From Oscillibacter sp. (GTDB lineage Bacteria; Bacillota; Clostridia; Oscillospirales; Oscillospiraceae), in NCBI GenBank assembly GCA_017937405.1, contig JAGBDS010000026.1:1-53541 (forward strand): a stretch of 53,541 nucleotides of DNA. Direction: 5' to 3'. Made by a program: the position numbers and the translations under genes. Under the pieces are notes generated by a model. The model did not search any database. It saw nothing but the letters and a program-made list of their open reading frames with translations, and was not told the origin of the DNA. Below, one piece after another: positions 1-7,732 of the stretch (position 1 is the first letter of the stretch; each line of letters starts with the position of its first letter).

Positions 1-140
1 AACCTTGTGCGACGGGAAGGAAGATAGTTACGAAAGAAACCCAGGAAGGGTGTCTTTCGTTTTCAATCATAAGTTTTTCTGAACTTTTCAAGTTTAGAAA
101 AACTTGCAGCAGCTTGTCGAAAAGGCTTTTTCGACAAGCT
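1..140. mobile_element. Hairpin-rich dispersed repeat, copy 1 (left end cut by window edge)
   Basis: This stretch is nearly identical to 35101-35242. It holds three hairpins in the same order: one with ACGAAAGA/TCTTTCGT arms (about 32-60), one with AAGTTTTTCTGAACTT arms (about 71-106), and a terminal one with GCAGCTTGTCGAAAA arms (108-141). The right end, ...CGACAAGCTG at 140, abuts a perfect palindromic hairpin at 142-169, just as the second copy abuts a terminator. It has no coding capacity, so it is best read as a small non-autonomous element. The left end and left flank lie outside the window. Confidence 0.75.
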
Positions 141-141
141 G

Positions 142-169
142 CAACGGGACTGCCACAAGGCAGTCCCGT
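142..169. terminator. Terminator-like hairpin downstream of the shikimate-kinase-like gene
   Basis: A perfect palindrome (CAACGGGACTGCC / GGCAGTCCCGTTG) lies 7 bp beyond the stop codon of the minus-strand kinase gene. On the minus strand there is no T-run after the stem, because the stem runs straight into the dispersed repeat. This fits the repeat having inserted between the stem and its original T-tract. Confidence 0.6.
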
Positions 170-175
170 TGTTCG

Positions 176-688
176 TTATAGCTGCATCCCTACGGTGCGC
201 ATGACTTCTTCCACCTGATGGGCGGTATCGTCCTCTCCGGGGCGGCTGGCGACGATGAGGTCGGCGTATTTGGCATACAGCGGCTCCCTCTGCCGGTAAA
301 TTTGCCGGATGTCCATGCCCGCCGGGGCGGCGATGCCCCGGTCTGTCAGGTCCTCCGGCATCCGCTCCGAAATTTGAGAGAGGGGCGTTTCCAGCCAGAC
401 GGCCACGCCATTCTCCTTCAGGTGGGCCATGGCTCCCTCGGACAGTACCATGCTACCTCCAGTGGCGATGACCGTGTTTTCACAGGTCAGCTCTTCCCCG
501 ATCCGGCCCTCCAGGGCCAGGAAGGCGTCCAGGCCTTGGCTCCGCAGAATTTCCGACAGGGGCTGCCCCGCAGCCTGGACGATGAGGTCATCCACGTCTA
601 CGAAGGTATAGTGCAGGCGGTCCGCCAGGGCCCGGCCCACCACGCTTTTGCCCGTGCCGGGCATTCCGATCAGGATGATATTCTTCAT
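176..688 (-). CDS. Shikimate-kinase-like P-loop kinase
   Basis: The 170-residue protein has the fold and length of shikimate kinase, which phosphorylates shikimate in aromatic amino acid synthesis. The Walker A motif GMPGTGKS is at residues 8-15, the Asp pair DVDD at 31-34, and the lid/C-terminal signature QREPLYAKYADLIV is present. Two features differ from classical AroK. The residue where shikimate-binding Arg58 is expected (FR..E) reads F56-L57, and the GGG loop reads GGS (77-79). No other aro gene is near. It may belong to the divergent shikimate-kinase-like group common in Firmicutes, so substrate specificity is uncertain. The ATG at 688 is supported by a promoter upstream but has only a weak ribosome site. 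Confidence 0.8.
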   Translation of the reverse strand: MKNIILIGMPGTGKSVVGRALADRLHYTFVDVDDLIVQAAGQPLSEILRSQGLDAFLALEGRIGEELTCENTVIATGGSMVLSEGAMAHLKENGVAVWLETPLSQISERMPEDLTDRGIAAPAGMDIRQIYRQREPLYAKYADLIVASRPGEDDTAHQVEEVMRTVGMQL

Positions 689-724
689 AATGGCACACCT
701 TTTGTCTCAAAATAGATGTTCCTC

Positions 725-752
725 ATTATAGCATTTCGCGGACATCTGTCCA
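725..752 (-). promoter_or_regulatory. Sigma-A type promoter for the shikimate-kinase-like gene
   Basis: Read on the minus strand, TGGACA (747-752) and TATAAT (725-730) are separated by 16 bp, about 40 bp upstream of the ATG. Confidence 0.6.
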
Positions 753-848
753 CCGTTAAATTACACGAAAATCCGCCGGTCTTTGCCCTTCTTCCGCTCT
801 CACCAAACCACATGAAAAAAGGCTGTTTCAATCTGTCGAATCTGCTAA

Positions 849-877
849 TTGCGGTACGGCGGGAAATCAGATACAAT
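849..877 (+). promoter_or_regulatory. Sigma-A type promoter of the purine cluster
   Basis: TTGCGG (849-854) and TACAAT (872-877) are separated by exactly 17 bp. This is the only good promoter visible upstream of the GntR gene, and the purine genes follow with short gaps. Confidence 0.7.
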
Positions 878-912
878 AGGTACGACCTTTTAATGGGTAG
901 TACCTATTTTTT
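876..912 (+). promoter_or_regulatory. Inverted repeat over the start site: GntR operator or attenuator hairpin
   Basis: ATAGGTAC (876-883) and GTACCTAT (900-907) form a perfect 8-bp inverted repeat, with six T residues at 907-912. It also contains two 9-bp sites of the form GGTAnnACC (879-887, 896-904) in inverted relation with one mismatch. The position from the -10 box to just past the expected start suits a repressor operator. The T-run would also allow an attenuator. The neighbouring GntR protein is the obvious candidate ligand-responsive repressor. Confidence 0.5.
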
Positions 913-929
913 GATATGAGGTGAATGGT

Positions 930-1655
930 ATGAGCAGTCAGCCCACTCAGTCTAAAACCATCCGCGCCCAGCTGCTGTCCGCCATGAAGGACGGTGAGTT
1001 CGCCTCCTGCCAGCGGCTTCCCCGTGAAAGCGTCCTGGCGGAATCCCTGGGCATCAGCCGCACCCAGCTGCGGGACATTCTGGCCTCCCTGGAGCGGGAG
1101 GGCTTCATCACCCGCCGCCACGGCGTGGGCACCATCATCAACCGCCACGTCCTGAACGTCCAGACCCGCATGGACATCGAGTTGGAGTTCCTGGACATGA
1201 TCCGCCAGAGCGGTCACGAGCCGGCGGTGGCCTCCGTGCGGGTGTCCGACGGCATTGCCGACGCCAAGATCGCTTCCCAGCTCCAGATCCCCGAAGGCAC
1301 CCCCATCATCCGGGTATCCCGGCTCTGCACCGCCGACGGTAAGCCCGCCATTTATTGCGAGGACGTCATCGAAAAGGCGCTGGCTCAGGGCGGCTACACC
1401 ATCAACGACCTGAAGCTCCCCATTTTTCACTTCCTCCAGCAATTCTGCGGCGTTTATCCCTATCTGGACCTGACGGACCTGCGGTCCACCGTGGCCGACG
1501 CTGCCCTGGCGGAGATCTTCCAGGTGCCCATGGGCACGCCTCTGCTGAACATGGACGAGGTGGACTTCGACATCGACGGCAAGCCGGTGTTCTGCTCCAA
1601 CGAATACTTCGCCGACGGTATCTTCCAACTGACCGTCATGCGGAAAAAGCTGTAA
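930..1655 (+). CDS. GntR/HutC-family regulator (UTRA domain), candidate purine-cluster regulator
   Basis: The protein of about 241 residues has an N-terminal winged helix (about residues 7-70, with LPRESVLAESLGISRTQLRD and a wing ending RRHGVGTII) followed by a UTRA ligand-binding domain of the HutC subfamily (EGTPIIRVSRL, IFQVPMGTPLL and PVFCSNEYF are typical stretches). HutC-type proteins bind a small metabolite and release DNA. The start at 930 is preferred over the in-frame GTG at 921 because GAGGTG sits 7 bp before it. purE begins 18 bp downstream, so the regulator is probably the first gene of the purine operon and autoregulated. Its effector (a nucleotide or purine intermediate?) cannot be read from sequence. 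Confidence 0.85.
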   Translation: MSSQPTQSKTIRAQLLSAMKDGEFASCQRLPRESVLAESLGISRTQLRDILASLEREGFITRRHGVGTIINRHVLNVQTRMDIELEFLDMIRQSGHEPAVASVRVSDGIADAKIASQLQIPEGTPIIRVSRLCTADGKPAIYCEDVIEKALAQGGYTINDLKLPIFHFLQQFCGVYPYLDLTDLRSTVADAALAEIFQVPMGTPLLNMDEVDFDIDGKPVFCSNEYFADGIFQLTVMRKKL

Positions 1656-1673
1656 TAGAAAAGGAGACACTCT

Positions 1674-2168
1674 ATGAAAAAAGTCGCCATCATCATGGGC
1701 TCGGATTCCGACTGGCCCGTGGTCAAGGGTGCCTGCGCCCAGCTGGACGTTTTCGGCATCCCTTATGAGGCCCATATCCTCAGTGCCCACCGCACCCCCG
1801 CCGCCGCCGCGGACTTTGCCAAAAACGCCCGCAAGAACGGCTTTGGCGTGCTGATCTGCGCCGCCGGTATGGCGGCCCATCTGGCTGGTGCCTTTGCCGG
1901 AAACTCCACCCTTCCCGTCATCGGCATCCCCATGAAGGGCGGCGCCATGGACGGCCTGGACGCTTTGCTTGCCACCGTCCAGATGCCCAGCGGCATCCCT
2001 GTGGCGACGGTAGCCATCAACGGCGCCAAAAACGCCGCCGTGCTGGCCGCCCAAATTTTGGCTGTCAGCGACGACGAGCTGGCCGCCAAGCTGGACGCGG
2101 CACGGGAAGACATGGCAAAGCAAATTGCCGACAAGGAGGCCAGACTTCAGGCGGAGCTTGCCCGGTGA
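1674..2168 (+). CDS. purE: N5-carboxyaminoimidazole ribonucleotide mutase (class I PurE)
   Basis: The 164-residue protein carries the PurE signature MGSDSDWPV at its N terminus and SAHRTP at about residues 38-43. PurE converts N5-CAIR to CAIR in purine synthesis. Class I PurE normally works with PurK, which makes N5-CAIR; no purK is in the window. A good ribosome site (AAAGGAG) lies 9 bp before the ATG. The gene is second in the purine cluster, followed by the PurF paralogue after a 69-bp gap. Confidence 0.95.
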   Translation: MKKVAIIMGSDSDWPVVKGACAQLDVFGIPYEAHILSAHRTPAAAADFAKNARKNGFGVLICAAGMAAHLAGAFAGNSTLPVIGIPMKGGAMDGLDALLATVQMPSGIPVATVAINGAKNAAVLAAQILAVSDDELAAKLDAAREDMAKQIADKEARLQAELAR

Positions 2169-2237
2169 CCCCCTGGCCCCGCGCCTCCCGCCGGCGGCTT
2201 ACCGACGGAAATTCAAAACGATCAGGAGTATTCAACC

Positions 2238-3662
2238 ATGGGTGGTTTTTTTGGAGCGATCTCCAAGCGGGATTGCGTGCTTGACATCTTTTTCGGCGTG
2301 GACTACCACTCCCATCTGGGCACCCGCCGGGGCGGCATGGCCGTCTACGACGCGGCGAACGACCGGTTCCACCGCCAGATCCACAATATTGAGAACACCC
2401 CCTTCCGCACCAAGTTTGAGGCAGATCTGGCCGATTTCCACGGGTGCAGCGGTATCGGCTGCATCTCTGACACCGATCCCCAGCCCCTGCTGGTGCGGTC
2501 CCATCTGGGGCTGTACGCCATCTCCACCGTGGGCATCATCAACAACGCCGATGCTCTGGTGGAGACCTACTTCTCCGACCACGGCCATCAGTTCATGGCC
2601 CAGAGCAACGGCAAGGTCAATGCCTCGGAACTGACCGCCGCCCTCATCAATCAAAAGGACTCCCTGGTGGAGGGCATCCGCCACGCTCAGGAGGTCATTG
2701 ACGGCTCCGCCACCATATTGCTGCTGACCCGGGACGGCATCATCGCCGCCCGTGACAAGCTGGGACGTCTGCCAGTGCTGGTGGGCAAAAACGAGGACGG
2801 TCACTGCGTCTCCTTTGAGTCCTTTGCTTACCAGAAGCTGGGCTACCAGACTTGCTACGAGCTGGGTCCCCAGGAGATCGTCCACATTACACCGGAGAGT
2901 GTGGAGTCCCTCTCCCCCGCCGGTGACAAAATGCGCATCTGCGCCTTCCTCTGGACCTATTACGGCTATCCCAACTCCAATTACGAGGGCGTCAACGTGG
3001 AGGTCATGCGCTACCGCAACGGCGAGATCATGGCCCGGGACGAGGTGGCCCAAGGCCGTCTGCCCAAGGTGGACTATGTGGCGGGCGTGCCGGATTCCGG
3101 CCTTCCCCACGCCATCGGCTTCGCCAACCGCAGCGGCAAGTCCTTCGCCCGCCCCTTCGTGAAGTACACCCCCACCTGGCCCCGGTCCTTCATGCCCGCC
3201 AACCAGGACGTGCGGAACCAGGTCGCCAAGATGAAGCAGATCCCTGTGCCCGAGCTCATCGAGGGCAAGAAGCTGCTGTTCGTGGACGATTCCATCGTCC
3301 GGGGCACCCAGCTGCGGGAGACCGTGGATTTCCTCTATGAGAGCGGCGCCGAAGAGGTGCATATGCGCTCCGCCTGTCCCCCCATTATGTACGGCTGCAA
3401 GTACCTGAATTTCTCCCGCAGCAACTCCGACATGGAGCTGCTGGCCCGGAAGACGATCCAGGAGCTGGAGGGCGACGAGGGCCAGCAGCATCTGGACGAG
3501 TACGCCGACGCCTCCACAGAGCGGGGCCAGTGTTTGCTGAGCACCATCTGCAAGGAGATGGGCTTTGACTCCCTGGGTTATCAGTCCCTGGACGGCCTGC
3601 TGGAGGCCATCGGCATCGACCGCGATAAAATTTGCACCTATTGCTGGACCGGCAAGGAATAA
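2238..3662 (+). CDS. PurF-like protein with a degenerate glutaminase domain
   Basis: The 474-residue protein has the full PurF layout: an N-terminal Ntn-hydrolase-type glutaminase domain and a C-terminal phosphoribosyltransferase domain with the PRPP loop VDDSIVRGT. The glutaminase nucleophile is missing: the chain begins MGGFFGAIS where PurF matures to CGVFGI. The glutamine-site segments HxRYGT and HNGNL of true PurF have no counterpart (GCSGIGCISDT and VGIINNADAL instead). By contrast, Cys235 (MRICAF), Cys387 (YGCKYL), Cys466 and Cys469 (CTYC) match the [4Fe-4S] ligand positions of Bacillus-type PurF. A complete PurF is encoded two genes later. The protein may be an ammonia-dependent enzyme, a regulatory partner of PurF, or an enzyme with another amine donor. 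Confidence 0.85.
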   Translation: MGGFFGAISKRDCVLDIFFGVDYHSHLGTRRGGMAVYDAANDRFHRQIHNIENTPFRTKFEADLADFHGCSGIGCISDTDPQPLLVRSHLGLYAISTVGIINNADALVETYFSDHGHQFMAQSNGKVNASELTAALINQKDSLVEGIRHAQEVIDGSATILLLTRDGIIAARDKLGRLPVLVGKNEDGHCVSFESFAYQKLGYQTCYELGPQEIVHITPESVESLSPAGDKMRICAFLWTYYGYPNSNYEGVNVEVMRYRNGEIMARDEVAQGRLPKVDYVAGVPDSGLPHAIGFANRSGKSFARPFVKYTPTWPRSFMPANQDVRNQVAKMKQIPVPELIEGKKLLFVDDSIVRGTQLRETVDFLYESGAEEVHMRSACPPIMYGCKYLNFSRSNSDMELLARKTIQELEGDEGQQHLDEYADASTERGQCLLSTICKEMGFDSLGYQSLDGLLEAIGIDRDKICTYCWTGKE

Positions 3663-3870
3663 CCTGCCTTCAAGGGGGAGCAGGCTCCCCCTTGAGAATC
3701 CCCCACCACCAGTGACATCGGTCACTGGTGAACGCCGCCCCTGGATAGCCGTTGGCGCTTCAGCGCCTTACGGATATCGCGTGCCCCTTGCGGGTAAAGG
3801 CGGCTGAGTCAGAGTATTTTTGCCACGTACACGCCGCGGCAAAAATGATAAGATATCAAATATTTTCATA
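3663..3870. repeat. Intergenic hairpin repeat A (related to 8912-9043)
   Basis: The 224-bp gap before purC holds a string of hairpins: CAAGGGGGAG/CTCCCCCTTG (3671-3694), CACCAGTGAC/GTCACTGGTG (3707-3730), and TTTTTGCC/GGCAAAAA (about 3815-3845). The first two and the last recur, with diverged sequence, in the gap before purD. The hairpins lack T-runs, so they are not ordinary terminators. They look like a REP-type dispersed repeat or mRNA-processing element inside the operon. Confidence 0.65.
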
Positions 3871-3886
3871 TAGGAGGACGAATATC

Positions 3887-4606
3887 ATGCAGAAGTTAGA
3901 GCAGATCTACGAGGGCAAGGCCAAAAAGGTCTACGCCACCGATGACCCTGAGCTGGTCATTGTGGACTATAAGGACGACGCCACCGCCCTGGACGGCCTG
4001 AAGAAGGGCACCATCGTGGGCAAGGGCGTTATCAACAACCAGATGACCAACCGCCTGATGGTCAAGATGGAAAAGGCCGGTATCCCCACCCACTTCGTCA
4101 AGGAGCTGAGCCAGCGGGAGACTCTGGTGAAGAAGGTCTCCATCGTGCCTCTGGAGGTCATTATCCGCAACATCTCCGCCGGTCACTTTGCCTCCCGCTA
4201 CGGCGTGGAGGAGGGCATCGTCTTCGACCAACCCACCATCGAGTTCTCCTATAAGAACGACGATCTGCATGACCCCCTGCTGAACGAGTATCACGCTCTG
4301 GCTCTGAAGCTGGCTACCCGGGAGGAGATCGACCTCATCAAGAAGTACGCCTTCGGCGTCAACGAGGTTTTGAAGGCCTTCTGGGCCGAGTGCGGCGTGA
4401 CCCTGGTGGACTTCAAGCTGGAGTTCGGCAAGACCGCCGACGGCACTATCGTCCTGGCCGACGAGATCAGCCCCGACACCTGCCGCCTGTGGGATTCCAA
4501 GACCCACGAGAAGCTGGACAAGGACCGCTTCCGCCGGGACATGGGCGGCGTGGAGGACGCCTATGCCGAGATCATGAAGCGCCTGCTGGATCATGATGCG
4601 GACTAA
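3887..4606 (+). CDS. purC: SAICAR synthetase
   Basis: The 239-residue protein joins aspartate to CAIR (ATP-dependent) in purine synthesis. The N terminus QKLEQIYEGKAKKVYATDD and the stretches VPLEVIIRNISAGHF and LADEISPDTCRLWD are diagnostic of PurC, and the length is normal. The start at 3887 is chosen because TAGGAGG (3871-3877) is 9 bp upstream and family homology begins there; an upstream in-frame extension would run through the repeat. The 3' end overlaps purF by 14 bp, indicating translational coupling. Confidence 0.95.
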   Translation: MQKLEQIYEGKAKKVYATDDPELVIVDYKDDATALDGLKKGTIVGKGVINNQMTNRLMVKMEKAGIPTHFVKELSQRETLVKKVSIVPLEVIIRNISAGHFASRYGVEEGIVFDQPTIEFSYKNDDLHDPLLNEYHALALKLATREEIDLIKKYAFGVNEVLKAFWAECGVTLVDFKLEFGKTADGTIVLADEISPDTCRLWDSKTHEKLDKDRFRRDMGGVEDAYAEIMKRLLDHDAD

Positions 4607-6104
4607 GATCAACGCTCCGGAGAGCCGTCTCAACGGAGAGGCGGCTCTGTCCGGTATCACCGAGCGCCACATTCACGAGGAGTGCGGCGTGTTCGGCATC
4701 TATTCGGAAACCACCGCTGATGTGGCCTCCCTGGCCTACTACGCCCTGTACGCCCTGCAGCACCGGGGCCAGGAGAGCGCCGGCATCGTGGTGAACGACG
4801 ACGGCGTGTTCACCTCCTGGCGGGACGTGGGTCTGGTCAGCGACGTGTTTCCCCAGGAGCGGCTCAAGTCCCTGGGCACCGGCAACATCGCCGTGGGCCA
4901 TGTGCGTTACGGCACCACCGGCAGCGACAACAAGCGCAACGTCCAGCCCATCCTGGTGAACCACTACAAGGGCCGCATGGCCCTTGCCCACAACGGCAAC
5001 CTCACCAACTCCCATGAGCTACGGCTGGAGTTGGAGAGCAGGGGCTCCATTTTCCACACCACCACCGACTCCGAGGTCATCGCCTACATCATCGTGCAGG
5101 AGCGGCTGAAGGCTTCCTCCATTGAGGCCGCCGTCTCCGCCGCCATGGACAAGCTGGTGGGCGCCTACTCCCTGGTCATCTCCTCCCCCACCAAGCTCAT
5201 CGCCGTCCGGGACCCCAACGGCTTCCGGCCCCTGTGCATGGGCCGCCTGAAGGACGGCAGCGTGGTGTTTGCCTCCGAGAGCTGCGGCCTGGACGCTATC
5301 GGCGCCAGGTTCGAACGGGACATCCGCCCCGGCGAGATCGTGGTGGTGGACAAGACGGGCATCAAGTCCGACACCAGCCACTGCGGCAAGGCCCCCAAAA
5401 AGCTGTGCGTTTTTGAATTCATCTACTTCGCCCGTCCCGACTCCGTTATTGACGGAAGCAGCGTCCACATCGCCCGCCAGCGGGCAGGTGCCTTCCTGGC
5501 ACTGGAGCACCCCGTGCAGGCGGACATCGTCATTGGCGTTCCGGATTCCGGACTGGACGCCGCCATGGGCTATGCCAAACAGTCCGGAATCCCCTACGGC
5601 ATGGGCTTCATCAAGAACAAATACATTGGCCGAACCTTCATCTCCCCCACCCAGGACATGCGGGAGAACGAGGTCAATATCAAGCTGAACCCCATCCGGT
5701 CCGTGGTGGAGGGCAAGCGGGTGGTCTTGATCGACGATTCCATCGTCCGGGGCACCACCTGCCGCCGCACCATAGACCTGCTCCGCAAGGCGGGCGCCAA
5801 GGAGATCCATATGCGGGTCAGTGCGCCGCCCTTTGTCTCCGAGTGCTACTACGGCACCGACATCGACGATAAGAACAAGCTCATCGCCAACCATCACACG
5901 GTCGAGGAAATTGCCGAGATCATCGGCGTGGACTCCCTGGGCTACCTCAGCCTGGACGATGTGGTGAAGCTGGCGGACAACACCGAATGCGGCTTCTGCA
6001 CCGCCTGTTTCGGCGGCGGTTATCCCACCGCGATCCCTCAGGATGCGGGCAAGGACCGCTTCGAGTGCAAAATCAGTGAAAGGGAGAAACACGAACATGC
6101 GTAG
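4593..6104 (+). CDS. purF: Amidophosphoribosyltransferase (authentic PurF)
   Basis: The 503-residue enzyme catalyses the committed step of purine synthesis (PRPP plus glutamine to phosphoribosylamine). Cys31 in EECGVFGI is the expected nucleophile, exposed after removal of a propeptide that is longer (30 residues) than the 11 residues known in Bacillus. [17 protein letters not shown] and the PRPP loop [11 protein letters not shown] are intact. Fe-S ligand cysteines are seen in KLCVFE, SECYYG and CGFCTAC. The start ATGATG lies inside the end of purC with no clear ribosome site, so expression probably depends on purC translation. The 3' end overlaps purM by 8 bp. Confidence 0.95.
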   Translation: MMRTKINAPESRLNGEAALSGITERHIHEECGVFGIYSETTADVASLAYYALYALQHRGQESAGIVVNDDGVFTSWRDVGLVSDVFPQERLKSLGTGNIAVGHVRYGTTGSDNKRNVQPILVNHYKGRMALAHNGNLTNSHELRLELESRGSIFHTTTDSEVIAYIIVQERLKASSIEAAVSAAMDKLVGAYSLVISSPTKLIAVRDPNGFRPLCMGRLKDGSVVFASESCGLDAIGARFERDIRPGEIVVVDKTGIKSDTSHCGKAPKKLCVFEFIYFARPDSVIDGSSVHIARQRAGAFLALEHPVQADIVIGVPDSGLDAAMGYAKQSGIPYGMGFIKNKYIGRTFISPTQDMRENEVNIKLNPIRSVVEGKRVVLIDDSIVRGTTCRRTIDLLRKAGAKEIHMRVSAPPFVSECYYGTDIDDKNKLIANHHTVEEIAEIIGVDSLGYLSLDDVVKLADNTECGFCTACFGGGYPTAIPQDAGKDRFECKISEREKHEHA

Positions 6105-7122
6105 TTTTTCTGACAGCTACCGGGACGCCGGTGTGAATATCGAGGCCGGTTACGAGGGCGTGAAGCTCATGAGCGCCCACGTCAAGCGCACCATGATCCC
6201 CGGCGTGGTCTCCGACATCGGCGGCTTCGGCGGCCTGTTTGCCCCCGACTTCGCCGGGATGAAGGAGCCGGTGCTGGTCTCCGGCACCGACGGCGTGGGC
6301 ACCAAGATCCGTATCGCCCAGCTTATGGATAAGCATGACACCGTGGGCATCGACTGCGTGGCCATGTGCGTCAACGACATCATTTGCTGCGGCGCCAAGC
6401 CCCTGTTCTTCCTGGATTACATCGCCATCGGCAAGAACGAGCCGGAAAAGGTGGCCACCCTGGTCTCCGGCGTGGCGGAGGGCTGCGTCCAGTCCGGCTG
6501 CGCCCTCATCGGCGGCGAGACCGCTGAGCACCCCGGCATGATGGCCGCCGATGACTACGACCTGGCGGGTTTCTCCGTAGGTATTGTGGACAAGGCCAAG
6601 GTCATCGACCACAACACCATGGTCCCCGGCGACGTCATCATCGCCCTGCCCTCCAGCGGTATCCACTCCAACGGCTTCTCCCTGGTGCGGAAGGTCTTCG
6701 ACGTGGAGCACGCCGACCTGAGCGTCTACTCCGACGAGCTGGGCCGCACCCTGGGCGAGGCTCTGCTGGAGCCTACCCGCATCTATGTCAAGCCCGTGCT
6801 GCGCTGCCTGGAGGCCGCCAATGTGAAGGGCATCAGCCACATCACCGGCGGCGGCTTCTTTGAAAACATCCCCCGCTGCCTGCCCGAGGGCCTGACCGCC
6901 AAGATCGACAAGGGTGCCATCCGCACGCTGCCTATCTTCTCCATGCTCCAGAGCAAGGGCAATATCCCCGAACACGATATGTTCAACACCTACAACATGG
7001 GCGTGGGCATGACTGTCATTGTGGCGAAAGAGGACGCGGACCGCGCCATCACCGCCCTGGACTGCGGCGCCTACGTCATCGGCGAGATCGTCTCCGGCGA
7101 CGAGCGGGTGACGTTATGTTAA
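6097..7122 (+). CDS. purM: AIR synthetase (FGAM cyclo-ligase)
   Basis: The 341-residue protein closes the imidazole ring of AIR using ATP. PurM signatures include [36 protein letters not shown] and [13 protein letters not shown]. The start at 6097 is chosen because AGGGAG is upstream and the family N terminus ([21 protein letters not shown]) begins there. The gene overlaps purF by 8 bp and purN by 7 bp, so purC-F-M-N form one coupled unit. Confidence 0.95.
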   Translation: MRSFSDSYRDAGVNIEAGYEGVKLMSAHVKRTMIPGVVSDIGGFGGLFAPDFAGMKEPVLVSGTDGVGTKIRIAQLMDKHDTVGIDCVAMCVNDIICCGAKPLFFLDYIAIGKNEPEKVATLVSGVAEGCVQSGCALIGGETAEHPGMMAADDYDLAGFSVGIVDKAKVIDHNTMVPGDVIIALPSSGIHSNGFSLVRKVFDVEHADLSVYSDELGRTLGEALLEPTRIYVKPVLRCLEAANVKGISHITGGGFFENIPRCLPEGLTAKIDKGAIRTLPIFSMLQSKGNIPEHDMFNTYNMGVGMTVIVAKEDADRAITALDCGAYVIGEIVSGDERVTLC

Positions 7123-7721
7123 CAAAAGCCCGTATCGCTGTATTCGTCTCCGGCGGCGGCACCAATCTGGAAGCTCTGCTGAACGCCCAGGAGTCTGGGC
7201 AAATCCCCCACGGGGAGATCGTGCTGGTGTGCGCCAGCAACGAGAGTGCCTACGCCCTGACCCGGGCCGCCAACCACGGCGTGCCCGGCGTGGCCGTCCC
7301 CAAAAAGCAAATGACCCAGGAGACCTTTGAGGCCGCTTTGAGCGAAAAGCTGGAGGAATACCGGGTGGACGTTATCGTCCTGGCCGGGTTCCTGTCCATT
7401 TTATCCGCTGATTTTGTGAAGCAGTGGCCTGACCGCATCATCAACATCCATCCCTCCCTCATCCCCTCTTTCTGCGGCAAGGGGATGTACGGCTTGAAGG
7501 TCCATGAGGCCGCCCTGGCCCGTGGCGTGAAGGTCACCGGCGCCACCGTCCATCTGGTGAATGAAATTCCCGACGGCGGCCGCATTCTGCTGCAAAAGGC
7601 CGTGGATATCCTCCCCGGCGACACGGCGGAGATTCTCCAGCGCCGGGTGATGGAGCAGGCGGAATGGGTCCTGCTCCCCCAGGCGGCAGAAATGTTATGT
7701 AAACAAATTACCAAAAATTGA
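7116..7721 (+). CDS. purN: GAR formyltransferase (10-formyl-THF dependent)
   Basis: The 201-residue protein transfers a formyl group from 10-formyltetrahydrofolate to [15 protein letters not shown] is the phosphate-binding loop, [10 protein letters not shown] contains the catalytic Asn and His, and IPDGGRIL contains the Asp equivalent to Asp144 of the E. coli enzyme. The length is close to the usual 190-210 residues. It overlaps purM, and the formyltransferase gene follows 11 bp after its stop. Confidence 0.93.
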   Translation: MLTKARIAVFVSGGGTNLEALLNAQESGQIPHGEIVLVCASNESAYALTRAANHGVPGVAVPKKQMTQETFEAALSEKLEEYRVDVIVLAGFLSILSADFVKQWPDRIINIHPSLIPSFCGKGMYGLKVHEAALARGVKVTGATVHLVNEIPDGGRILLQKAVDILPGDTAEILQRRVMEQAEWVLLPQAAEMLCKQITKN

Positions 7722-7732
7722 GGTGCCTTTCC

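Noticed and set aside
685-919. Short open frames in both strands between the kinase and GntR genes
   Set aside because: They cover two good promoters and have no ribosome sites or family resemblance.
867-2123. A 418-codon open frame on the minus strand opposite the GntR and purE genes
   Set aside because: It is a GC-driven shadow of the real + strand genes; low-complexity Gly/His/Asp/Val-rich protein with no ribosome site. Many similar frames opposite purL, purF, guaB and gdhA were left out for the same reason.
3752-3886. N-terminal extension of purC
   Set aside because: It would translate the intergenic repeat; the ATG at 3887 has the ribosome site and the family N terminus.
2169-3886. ZTP (pfl) or purine riboswitch in the purine cluster
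   Set aside because: No matching core motif was recognised in the gaps before the PurF-like gene or purC; the hairpins there are repeats.
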